Part shown: piece by piece, positions 22,143 through 31,489 of the stretch
Layout of the letters: every line of letters begins with the position of its first letter
Numbering within the stretch: the first letter of the stretch is position 1
Source: Plantago elongata
Lineage: Eukaryota > Streptophyta > Magnoliopsida > Lamiales > Plantaginaceae
NCBI GenBank assembly: GCA_036897095.1
Contig: JAYMSP010000999.1
Coordinates: 1 to 37,796 of the forward strand
Length of the DNA: 37,796 bases
Direction: 5' to 3'
Notes under the pieces: generated by a model
Database searches by the model: none
Told to the model about the DNA's origin: nothing
What the model saw: the letters and a program-made list of their open reading frames with translations, nothing else
Program-made: the position numbers and the translations under genes

Positions 22143-24026
22143 TCAGTGGGAATGGGAAGCTTCGTACTCTCCCTGCACGTCGCAATATCGCACATCAGTC
22201 AGCATTTTCAAATACTCAGCATCTTTTCCGCTTTACATTTTTGTCTCAAGACAAAATCATACAAATTGAAAAGCGTCGAAATATGTAAATGAAATAGTAT
22301 GTGACATTTAATCAAGATGTATGGAGTACTAGTAATCTACCTTTTTGCCAGTTACGAAGTCGACGAACTTGGCTTTGGTTCTGCCATTAGGAGAAGATGT
22401 CGATCCCTTGTTAAAATGAGCCCTTCCATATTTATTGATCAGATTCTCCCTAACATATTTCTCGTATATGAAAGCAGCCCCTCTAAATTGTGGTAGCACC
22501 AACCATGCCATGAATGCTAGCTTCACACTGTACCATATAGGTATCCTACAAAATTTCAACCAATCGATCACATCATCAAAAAAGTTGAACATGTTTTATC
22601 TACACTACATCGTGTAGTTACTACTTACTAGTGTCTCTTAATGTCACTACTACCTTGTACTATATCTATAGTTCTATACTATAGCCTCCACCATGTTAAT
22701 TAATAGTATCAAAAAAACAGTTGACCTGTGATGATTTGTAAGATGTGCATTACAAATTCAAAGCAATTTATACAAGTGCCATGCATAGATCCACCTAGTT
22801 TATCAACTACATTATAAGCTTAATAACCTTATGTTGAAATAAGTATGTCACACCTAGCTTGAAAGATAATAGGACAGCTAATATAATAAGCCAACTCTAA
22901 GTAACTTATTTTACACACTATACATAAGCAAATCAGCAGCTTATTAGTGAATAAGATTATTAAACTCGTCCTAAAATCAACTAACTTATTGTTAAACTAA
23001 TCGCATATCAACTAGTAAAAAATCTACTACTTAATTACAAACCAAAACTACCAAAGGCTTTGTTCCCTTCGTCTGAAGAGAACTGAACTGAACAGAACAG
23101 AACATAACGTAATGGACTTGAACCGATAGTGTAAAAAACAACTAAACACATATCAAACTGAATAACTAAATGTATCTGAACTGAATTTAACGAGTTTTCA
23201 GATGAATAAAATGAAACATCACCTACTTTATTAGCTACCCGCTAGATTATTACCTTGATTTGATCATTTGACAAAACTGAACAAATCTAAGACTATGTCA
23301 ATATGAAAGTGAAAAAGAAGAAAAACACATGCTAGTATACTTAACACTTACAAATCAAGAACTGGTTGGAGGACAATTTCCATGAGAGTGGTGAAAGAGT
23401 AGAGAATCCAATAAGCAAGCCACTGCTCATCGTCCAATTTCGACGTGCTTTCTATTGCCACAACTGATGCATACCTAATTCACCAGATTCACTGATTAGC
23501 TAATTCCTAATTGATAACGTATTCGAGATACAAATTCAATAAAGATAAGTAACAGTAGCAGATAACTTTACTTACAATGGATAAAGTAGCATCACTGACG
23601 GCCTGCAACAACAAAACCCAAATTTGGCGATCAATTAAATCCTTAATCCGATGAAAATTATACACTAAACTTTTGCGTAAACTGTGAGATTTTGATACAT
23701 GTTTAATAAAGTTAAACTGGTGCTATTTTATCTTCGTCTGAACCGAACTAAAAACTACTACCCGAACAGTAGATGTAACATCACTGTAAATTTTTATCAC
23801 TAATTCAAAAACATATATGAAGCTCAATTCACTATTCTATTTGACTGAGATTTACTAAACTTAACTATAATATAAAATATAATTAAGCAGAATTGAACTG
23901 AAGTAGTTTTAAGTTGTAGTTTTAAGTTGAAGAGAACGAAGTGAACGTCGAATATGGTGAAAGAAATGAAGTAACTTACCCAGCTGCGGTGTGGAGATAG
24001 GTGAGCAAAGTCCAGAAACGACTCAT
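22143..24026 (-). CDS. HVA22: HVA22-like protein (TB2/DP1/HVA22 family, HVA22d/e group)
   Basis: Exons in transcript order are 24026-23980, 23602-23576, 23474-23352, 22545-22341 and 22172-22143. All junctions are GT-AG and the product is 143 residues. The start MSRFWTLLTYLHTAAGPSVM is characteristic. Exon 3 holds LDDEQWLAYWILYSF and exon 4 IPIWYSVKLAFMAWLVLPQF then RGAAFIYEKYVREN, the family core of paired hydrophobic hairpins (reticulon-like, ER-shaping). The last exon encodes only GEYEASHSH; without it the frame would run into the intron and end VDY. Family knowledge: ER/Golgi membrane proteins, often induced by ABA and stress, linked to vesicle traffic and ER-phagy. Exon 2 is a 27-nt microexon. 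The upstream region carries an ABRE and a TATA box. Confidence 0.92.
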
Positions 24027-24214
24027 ATCTGTGATTAATCGAATGTAAGTTTTCAAAAGAAGGAACAAGAAGTGGGTGGATATATAGGAGATGATTTATT
24101 GTATATTGAGAGTCTGAGTGCAGATAAAGGACATATAGTTGCTTTGTTAACTTCTTTGTAGAATTAAAGGAACCGACTGAATAATGACACTCTGCTAGTG
24201 GTCAAAAGTAGTGC

Positions 24215-24221
24215 ATTTATA
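24215..24221 (-). promoter_or_regulatory. Candidate TATA box of the HVA22-like gene
   Basis: TATAAAT on the minus strand, about 190 bp upstream of the ATG and about 31 bp downstream (in transcript direction) of the G-box at 24253-24258. A second candidate, CTATATATCC, lies nearer the ATG at about 24079-24088. The first pairs better with the ABRE spacing. Confidence 0.4.
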
Positions 24222-24252
24222 CATCCACAGAGAAGAAGTGGAAGGAAAGGGA

Positions 24253-24258
24253 CACGTG
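24253..24258 (-). promoter_or_regulatory. G-box / ABRE (CCACGTGTCC) upstream of HVA22
   Basis: A palindromic CACGTG sits within CCACGTGTCC on the minus strand, about 227 bp upstream of the start codon. A second ACGT core (ACGTGT on the plus strand) lies about 40 bp farther upstream at 24293-24298. HVA22 genes are classically ABA-induced through ACGT-core elements, so the site fits the gene; regulation here is inferred. Confidence 0.55.
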
Positions 24259-24749
24259 GATAGAAAAGAAGTGAGAATCAGGTTCTGGGAAAACGTGTGG
24301 CAGTGACTGCCCTACTACCGACCACATGATCATTTTTTATCGACCGACGACAACGACAACTCCTTTTTCCCGTTGTTTACTAACGAGGCCCGCATATAAA
24401 TTCGAACTTGAAAAACCGATTCGAAGCATTACAATTTAAGGTTGATTAAACTTTCTGATCATAAAATTTTAAATCCAATAAGATGTATGTAACTGGGTTG
24501 TTGATCTAAAATCTTCAAATACTATAGTACAAATACACAAGACTTTAAGTGCATCTATGAGTATATATAGTATCATGACTTTACACTTCAATTGAATGGG
24601 ATAATATGTTGAAAATGAAATTTTCTGGAACTCAAGTGGTTATAATAGCAAATGATACTTAAACGAAAAGTATTACAATTCATGAAAAGTAAATGGGTCT
24701 CATAGCTCGCAACCTATCAAAAGACAAATTGCACAAACATATATATACA

Positions 24750-24876
24750 TGTAAGAATATAATTCCCTCACCTATTATTAAACATCAATGTGCTATTTAT
24801 ACAAGATACAATCTAATAGGTAGAGTACCATTAGAAAACTAACTCTAATTATACACAAAATATATATACACTAACA
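24750..24876 (-). repeat. 3' LTR of the copia element
   Basis: On the minus strand it runs from TGTTAGTGTATATATATTTT to ATTATATTCTTACA, with TG...CA ends. It differs from the 5' LTR (27883-28009) at four of 127 positions, all transitions. The TAG of its first six bases also serves as the stop codon of the pol remnant. Confidence 0.95.
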
Positions 24877-26487
24877 CACCCCCGCAATCGAAGCGGGAGG
24901 TTTGCGAACGCTTAGATTGTCTCGAAAGTCATTAAAGAGAACGCGCGGAAGTCCTTCAGTGAAGATGTCAACGATTTGATATCGCGAAGGAACATGAAGA
25001 ACTCGAACCTCACCACGAGCAACCTTTTCACGAACAAAATGTATATCCATCTCAATGTGTTTTGTTCGTTGATGCTGAACGGGATTGCCAGACAAGTAGA
25101 TCGCACTGACATTGTCACAATATATAAGTGTGGCCTTTGCGATGGGAAAATGAAGCTCGAGAAGAAGGTTCCGAAGCCAACACGATTCAGAAACCACATT
25201 CACGACACCACGATATTCGACTTCAGCACTAGAGCAGGATAGGGTCGGCTGACGCTTGGAAGACCACGAGATGAGATTATGACCGAGGAAAGCACAGTAA
25301 CCCGAAGTCGAACGTCTGGTGTCTGGGCACCCGCCCTAATCCGCGTCCGTATAAGATGTCAATGCACCAACTGAAGACTTATATAAGTGTAAACCAAGAT
25401 CAATAGTCCCATGAATGTAGCGTAGGATGCGCTTAAGAGCATTCATGTGTTCAATGCGAGGATCATGCATATGAAGACATACCTGTTGAACTACATAAGA
25501 GATGTCTGGACGTGTGAATGTGAGATACTGCAAAGATCCAGCAAGTTGCCGATACGCGGTAGGATCATCAAAGGGAACATCATGCGAGGCACTGAGCTTT
25601 GGTTTGGTGTCTATTGGCGTCGGTGAAGAGTTGCATTGTGACATCCCGGCCCTTTCAAGTAGCTCGACAGCGTACTGTCTTTGAGAGAGAAAGAGGCCAT
25701 CGTCGTGCCGTGTAACCGCAACACCCAAGAAGTAACTGAGCGGGCCGAGATCCTTCATAGCGAATTCAGCACTCAAGTATGACATGATAGACTGGCGAAG
25801 TGTGTCAGAAGACGCCGTAAGAATAATATCGTCAACATAAAGAAGAATATAGGCAATACCATTGCTTCGTCGATAGATAAACAGAGAGCGATCATCAACC
25901 GTGATGTGAGAGAAATCGATTCAAGAAATATGATCAGCAAATCGTTGATACCAAGCGCGAGGGGCTTGCTTGAGTCCATAAAGGGATTTCTTCAAGAGGC
26001 AGACATGATCAGGCAATAGCGGATCCCGAAACCCCAAAGGTTGGTGCATATAGACCAGAGAGATTGCCATGAAGAAACGCATTCTTGACATCTAATTGGT
26101 GAATCGGCCAGGAGTGAGAGACTGCAATACTCAGAACAGTGCGGATAGAAGCCGGTTTGACAACTGGGCTGAATGTTCCGTCGCAATCAACACCTTTTTG
26201 CTGAGATCGTCCGTCACCTACAAGACGGGCTTTATGCCGCTCAAAGGAACCGTCAGAGTTCTTTTTGTGGCGAAAAATCCACAAAGAACGAATAATGTTA
26301 GCATTAGCAGGTCTCGGAACTAACTCCCAAGTCTTATTGTCAATAAGAGCATTAAACTCATCGATCATTGCATTCTTCCAGTTTGGATCACTTAGAGCAG
26401 AAACTGGACTTCGCAGAAAAGGGGAAATGACCTGAGAGGACGCGAAGTTGACATAGTCGGGACTATAGTACTTAGGATTAGGAATGC
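24871..26487 (-). pseudogene. copia reverse transcriptase-RNase H, disabled
   Basis: The reverse transcriptase starts near NWKNAMIDEFNALIDNKTWEL (26410-26350) and continues with [26 protein letters not shown], the intact catalytic YVDDIIL (about 25835-25815) and DLGPLSYFLGVAVTRHDDG. RNase H follows, with [41 protein letters not shown] and a C-terminus ending inside the 3' LTR. The reading frame is broken by a frameshift near 26055, an in-frame TGA near 25923 and a TAG in the DAD motif region near 25336. It cannot make a working polyprotein. Confidence 0.9.
24877..24887 (-). other. Polypurine tract
   Basis: The minus strand reads TTGCGGGGGTG directly before the 3' LTR. A G-rich run in this position is where plus-strand DNA synthesis is primed in copia elements. 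Confidence 0.7.
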
Positions 26488-26567
26488 GAGGCCAAGTAGG
26501 AGGGAGTTGTGGGGGTGGAGGTGTAGAAGCGGGTAGGGAGCAGCAGGCCGTGCTAAAGGCGAGCCTG

Positions 26568-27208
26568 CTAGAGAGACAGCAGGCTGGAGATCGGCTGGAG
26601 GAGCAGTGTTTGCCGAGAGGGGGCAATGGCGGAGAGTTGATGAAGGAAGTAGTGGTCGACCGGGGTGTCCAAGAAGGAGTAGGTGGTGGGGACCGGCGTA
26701 TGAACTTGAGAAAAGGGAAAGGATGCTTCATCGAAAATGACATGTCGAGCAATAAAGATTTTACGACTCGAGATGTCATAGCATTTATATCTGCGATGAT
26801 GCGAGGGATACCCGAGAAAGACACAAGGTGTTGAACAGGCCTGTAGTTTGTGAGTTGTGGTTGAGGGAAATAATGGGAAATAGAGGCAACCGAAGACCCG
26901 TAAGTGAGTAAAGGTAGGTGCTTTGTTATAGAGAATGTGGGTGGGAGATAGAGAGTGAAGTATTTTGGACGGAAGGATGTTGATGAGGTAAGTGGCGGCA
27001 GCTAGTGCATGGTGCCAGAAGGAAGCGGGGATCGAAGCATGTGTCAACAGGGTTCGAACCACGTTATTGATAGAACGGATGTGACGCTCGGCTTTACCGT
27101 TTTGGGAGGAAGTGTATGGGCAGGAAAACCGAAATTGTATGCCATGGGTTTGAGCAAAAGAATGAAATTGAGAATTGTCGAATTCTTTGCCATTGTCACA
27201 CACGGACA
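26568..27208 (-). pseudogene. copia integrase fragment, N-terminal half missing
   Basis: The frame opens within the integrase core at CDNGKEFDN, the second catalytic aspartate region. It continues with SCPYTSSQNGKAERHIRS, containing the last catalytic glutamate, then the C-terminal part with LRVFGCLYFP and CVFLGYPSHHRRYKCYD. The zinc-binding N-terminus and first catalytic aspartate of integrase are absent, because the upstream boundary is the inversion junction near 27205. The frame ends in low-complexity Pro/Ser-rich sequence and joins the RT remnant through a frameshift. Confidence 0.88.
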
Positions 27209-27722
27209 TTGAAGCCGCCATGCATACACTCGGCCTTCATCCTCCAAATGGGGACTGGTATATGGACATCGGTGCATCCTCTCACATGACCTCCGATAAA
27301 GGTACTCTCTCTTCTTATGTCAATTCGAGTAATAATCATCATCGTATTATTGTTGGTAACGGTCACTTGATCCCTATCCGTGGTTACGGTAATGCCACTT
27401 TCGCTCCTCCACATCCTCCCCTCACCTTAAAGAAAGTGTTACATGCCCCTCACGTCATTAAAAATCTCATATATGTCTGCAAATTCACCACCGATAACTC
27501 TGTCTCTATTGGATTTGACCCTCTTGGTTTTTTCGTTAAGGATTTACGGACGGGGACACAAATCCTTCGATGTAATGGTCTTGGCGACCTCTACCCTCTC
27601 TCCTCCAACCGGACCACCACCTCACCAGCTCACTCGGCTTTCACTGTTTCTTCCTCCGACTTATGGCATAATCGCTTAGGACATCCCGGGACTCATGTTT
27701 TACGCTCCCTCCAATCTGCGAT
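27205..27722 (+). pseudogene. Inverted copia protease and GAG-pre-integrase block
   Basis: On the plus strand, opposite to the rest of the element, a frame encodes a copia protease: WYMDIGASSHMTS, with the aspartyl-protease DSGA changed to DIGA. Next come VGNGHLIPIRGYG and LKKVLHAPHVIKNLIYVCKF, then a GAG-pre-integrase segment SSDLWHNRLGHPGTHVLRSL. Protease and integrase of copia normally lie on one strand in one polyprotein, so the block is inverted. The frame runs on to 27840 through non-homologous leader sequence. The DSGA-to-DIGA change would be expected to harm the protease. Confidence 0.88.
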
Positions 27723-27870
27723 CGTGACAAGAGGGTCAGCGATCGTAGATTGGGGCAGGGGAGAGAGACCGACGGCAAAGGGAAGGCAGCAGGCGGGTCG
27801 ATCGGCGGAAGAAAGCGGATTGGACGGCGGCTATATGTGACGTGAGGTCAGGAAAGAAAAAGAGGAACCT
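27723..27870 (-). other. copia 5' leader remnant, gag deleted
   Basis: Only about 150 bp separate the inverted block from the primer-binding site, where a copia element should have a leader plus roughly 1 kb of gag. No zinc-knuckle CCHC motif or gag domain is present. GCGATCGT occurs at 27718-27725 and again at 27739-27746, spanning the junction. Confidence 0.7.
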
Positions 27871-27882
27871 GTCTTGATACCA
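27871..27882 (-). other. Primer-binding site
   Basis: Minus-strand TGGTATCAAGAC directly follows the 5' LTR. Its first eight bases match the plant initiator-methionine tRNA 3' end complement (TGGTATCAGAGC), the usual copia primer site. Confidence 0.8.
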
Positions 27883-28009
27883 TGTAAGAATATAATTCCC
27901 TTGCCTATTATTGAACATCAATGTGCTATTTATACAAGATACAATCTAATAGGTAGAGTACCATTAGGAAACTAACTCTAATTATACACAAAATATATAT
28001 ACACTAACA
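27883..28009 (-). repeat. 5' LTR of the copia element
   Basis: It is 127 bp, same orientation and ends as the copy at 24750-24876, with four transition differences (about 97% identity). The flanking ATACC after it pairs with ATACA before the other LTR. Confidence 0.95.
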
Positions 28010-28192
28010 ATACCAATTTCATAGTCAAAATTCCAAACCCTCCGTCCCGAATTTAATTTTCAGTTTTTCATTTCGAGTTGTCTCAATTTCAATTATTTTT
28101 ACGTAATGCAAATTTATCTCCCACTTTATTCATTTTCTCTCATAGTTTATAATCTCACGTATTATATTTAATTTTTCTTTCATAATTAGATA

Positions 28193-28431
28193 TATTCCCT
28201 CCATCTCAGCTTCATCTTTCCGTATTTTATGTTGGTCCGTCTCAACTTCATCTTTACATCCCTTTAAATAGAAAATTTTATTCCCTACTTTATTTACTTT
28301 TTTCTCTATTTTATCATCGTATATTCTACTTTGTTCAATTTTTTTTCTACGTTCTCTTATACTTTATCTATTTTAATCTTAGTATTTATATCCGATTTTA
28401 CAGGAAGATGAATCCCGGTCGAAAAGGAGTA
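28193..28431. mobile_element. Stowaway-like MITE
   Basis: The left end, TATTCCCTCCATCTCAGC then TTCATCTTTCC, pairs imperfectly with the right end, reverse-complemented as TACTCCTTTTCGACCGGG then ATTCATCTTCC. TA flanks both sides. It is AT-rich, non-coding and about 239 bp. A second Stowaway-like tip (CCCTCCGTCCCGAATTT) at about 28038-28054 lacks a partner and may be a truncated neighbour. Confidence 0.6.
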
Positions 28432-28439
28432 CTATATGT

Positions 28440-29025
28440 ATCCAATAAAATGTTAGTAATTGGTTTTTGAGCTTAATTTCCCACAAACAGAAGGCACGTG
28501 TTGGGACTGTCGAGTGGCAAAGTCGGTGCCAGAGACAAAACTCATTAATCCTTGTGAATCTCACATTGTCATTGTCGGGATTCTAACTTCGAATCCATTT
28601 AAATTTGCTTTCCATTCTCAATCGATGATATGATATCGCATCTTGAGATAGTTACAAGGCACCCTAAAGTGTTGTTAGTTGTTACACCTAGTTTGGTAAG
28701 CATATGGACGGGTATTACTGCGGAATCAAAATGGGCCAATATCATAGGGCAGTTCTCATGAGAGGAGCCCATATATATGGCAGGCCTGGATTCATTCTTG
28801 AGTCCAAAAGAAGAGAGTGTTGGGCCGAGATAAAAATGTAGACTGAAATCCACATGTCATTTTGATTTACAATAGAAAATTGGTACAAATGACATTTGAT
28901 ACCAAATATTTAAAAAAATATACACCACAGAGCTAATACAATTCAAATAATCATGTATTAACATCTATCGTAAGTCAAAAGTTATGTGTTAATAGAGTAC
29001 TGCAACTGCATGACTGACATTAAAG
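28440..29025. other. Gene-free stretch
   Basis: No supported gene. The minus-strand frame at 28599-28853 has no recognisable domain, no splice partner was found, and no RNA gene or repeat was identified. Confidence 0.5.
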
Positions 29026-29110
29026 TGTAGTTCAGTTAGTAATTCGATTTCCTCCAACTAATAAGTTGGAAGTTTGAGTTAATTTTAGCCGTTTAAAAAA
29101 AATAAAAAAT
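29026..29110 (+). mobile_element. Short SINE with A-rich tail
   Basis: An A-box-like TAGTTCAGTTAG at 29028 is followed by CCTCCAACTAATAAGTTGG, a B-box-like GGAAGTTTGAGTT, then AGCCGTTTAAAAAAAATAAA. The same arrangement appears reverse-oriented at 7189-7242 (3' half) and 37086-37156. Recurrence plus polymerase-III-like boxes supports a small SINE family. Confidence 0.55.
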
Positions 29111-29740
29111 AGTATTGCAACTCAGAATCCCGCTAACTGAAAAGTGTCAAGTTCTTTCAGTACCAGCCTGTTCAACATCTAGTTCGTAATTCTACTTCGA
29201 ATTACCCATTTATTTTAATTTAAATAACTTGCATATGGTAGATGTTAGAATATCAACATTGTTTGTTAGGAGATCGTGCAAATAATAAAATATTATATAA
29301 CATTCGCTCCTTAATAGTATTTCAAGTTTTAAGGGAATGATGATCCAACTTATCATATTACTAGAGTATGTGATTTACACGGTCTCAATTTTATTGGAGA
29401 TAAACTTCGTCTCATATTAAATTCCAACTCCAGCGTCTCTCCAAATTAGTTGAAATCAAACAGAGTGCAGGGAGTATTGGAGAATCAAACCAGCATGGCG
29501 GAGAATTTGAATGGTGCGGTTCAGATGCAGCAATCATACTTGATCAGGAATACTGCTGTAGTTACCTATCCATTTTTAAAAGTTCATGATCTCATTATGA
29601 TACAAGTCCAACAAATTTTGAATAATTCAATATATTAGGAAAGGAGCCAAGCAAATACCAGTACATTCAATGTTCTGATTCTCTCTACACACAGTAAACT
29701 GAAACAATCTTCTGAATTATTCAGCAAAAAACGTTAAAGA

Positions 29741-31415
29741 TCAAAACTCATATAATAGCTGCTGCTGCTGCTGCTGATGTTGTTTGATCTGCCATACGGA
29801 TCTTGCTCGAACGATCTCAACTTGATCAGCTTCCATTCGAAGCAAATGCGTGCATTCTATATCATTACTGCTGCTGTTTCCAGCAAACTCTTTGCCCCTT
29901 TCGTGTTTATCATCGCTAGTTTTTTCTTCAGTGATTGTCAATGAGTCTAGAACATTGGACTGGCGACATTCGCGCCTGTACTCTAGTGTCATACTTCTCA
30001 TGTTATAATTTTCCAGGACATTTGTTGGTACACTCTGCCATTAGTTACCAACTCAGATCAGGTTCTTCAACATCCAAAAAAAAATTGTGTTACATATCAA
30101 ACACAAATTGTAGCTAGTAGTTCACATACCTCCAATATCCAGCCAATGTACTTGACATTGTTTACGTGTTGATTTGCATCCATGTCACTCCAACGGGGCT
30201 GAATCGAATATGAGATTTTTTACATGAATTAGATGTCTAAAAATGAAGAAAATTTGTAAATCATAGAGTAGGTCTCTACTTACAGCTAGTCCTGTCCGGA
30301 TTTTCTCAGCAGTTTCATCAGTGAGCTTTTCAATCTTATCTCTATCGGTATTTTCCATCGCTATAGCATTCCTGTCTAGGTAAAAAGGCTGAACCTCATT
30401 TTTCACTTCATCTGGTATTTTACTTAACCTTCTTGTTTCTCTATTCATGATCACCCATGTACTGCACATATTTTACAGAATCACAAAACCGATTCCTATT
30501 AGAAAAAATCGAACCAGAGTGACAAAAATAATTTATTAAAATGAGTTTTATACTTTTATGCCATTGCGGAGATTTGTAGATTGAGAGTTAAGACCAAGTT
30601 TAAAGGAGAACCTGGTAGCTCTTGTAATGATTTTCTGAGTGTTATAGTCTCGGATAATCCAGTCGCGTCGCATCCCATTTTTGCCTGCTGCAGCCACCCA
30701 AGTATCTATCTCAACCACATCTCCCCTGCCAACAATGTGCAACATTTAAGAATGTGGGACAAGTTTAAGAAATCTTAGATGAACAATAGTACTAACTGTT
30801 GAAGACATACCAGGAGCTATATTTTTCGATTTGTACTTGTATGCGTGTGACGACCCATATAAGCTTCCGTAAACTCATCTCTCTTGTAGCCCCAAACCCG
30901 TTCCCTCCCACCCCAGAACTCGCCACATGATTCAATGCCGTCTCCTGAATAACCAAACAAACAGACATTGGTACTTTTTGTAATCAAGACTGTTGATAAT
31001 GCCAGAACAAAAATACTATGGCAGAATCGCAAACCTGTAGGAGATTCATGACGGTTTCCATCGTGGCAGTTTTATCAGGTCCAATTTCATAAGACCTTAT
31101 AACGAAAGATTGTCTATACACAAACCTATCCTCCACAAATCTGCCTAGCAAATACTCATGATTTGGCTCCTCAATAACTACACCATCTACTTTTCTTTGC
31201 CCCACGTACGGAATCTCATCAACATGAATCCCGTTTACTCTCTTCCCATTAACCGTCTCCACATTCGTGTTTGTCTTCGCGTACAACTCCATCCTCCTCC
31301 CCCGCCTGATCAAACCATAACCAAGTCCAACCCGAACTGGTACCAGACGTTTAAAATCGCCGTGTCTGTCCGAATGAGGACCAGAATGCAGGGTGGAGTT
31401 GGTTCTCAAGGCCAT
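29741..31415 (-). CDS. FATB: FATB-type acyl-ACP thioesterase, plastid
   Basis: Exons in transcript order are 31415-31035, 30944-30811, 30725-30612, 30461-30284, 30198-30130 and 30034-29741; all junctions are GT-AG and the product is 389 residues. Activity: hydrolysis of (mainly saturated) acyl-ACP to end fatty-acid synthesis in the plastid stroma. FATB marks: DRFVYRQSFVIRSYEIG, KNGMRRDWI, RRLSKIPDEV, the catalytic region RWSDMDANQHVNNVKYIGW (D274, N278, H280) and EYRREC with Cys315. An upstream in-frame ATG at 31484 would give 412 residues with a hydrophobic start. I prefer 31415 (MALRTNST..., Ser/Thr/Arg-rich like a transit peptide). The hydrophobic segment usual before the FATB catalytic core is not seen. 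The C-terminus ends in a Gln tract from a CAG repeat. Confidence 0.92.
29758..29777 (-). repeat. CAG trinucleotide tract encoding polyglutamine
   Basis: Six or so CTG/CAG units in the last exon of the thioesterase gene encode Gln residues just before the C-terminus (QHQQQQQQLLYEF then stop). The tract is probably length-variable and sits outside the catalytic domain. Confidence 0.8.
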
Positions 31416-31489
31416 GAATATGAATAATCTGAGTAGTACTATTAAACTTGCATAGGTTAGAAAGGAATGTATAGTATTTTGCATGGGGT

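Larger units (their letters stand above)
24750..28009 (-). mobile_element. Defective Ty1/copia LTR retrotransposon with internal inversion
   Basis: The element is bounded by two 127-bp direct repeats, has a tRNA primer site next to the 5' LTR and a purine tract next to the 3' LTR, and is coded on the minus strand. The flanks read ATACA and ATACC, a 5-bp target duplication with one change. It is 3260 bp, well short of a usual 4.5-5.5 kb copia element. Most of gag and the front of integrase are missing, the protease/pre-integrase block is inverted, and pol carries stops and frameshifts. It inserted about 720 bp upstream of the HVA22-like start codon. Confidence 0.92.

Noticed and set aside
22329..22592. 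HVA22 ending in VDY at 22329
   Set aside because: A GT donor at the GKK codon and a 30-nt downstream exon ending in the family-like HSH give a better C-terminus; VDY is intron read-through.
26484..26834. 116-codon plus-strand frame in the copia element
   Set aside because: It is antisense to the Pro/Ser-rich integrase-RT linker of the element and its Gly/Glu-rich composition reflects that.
31416..31484. Upstream start of the thioesterase
   Set aside because: Not excluded, but the added residues are hydrophobic and unlike a transit peptide, whereas the internal Met-Ala start is. Kept as an alternative only.
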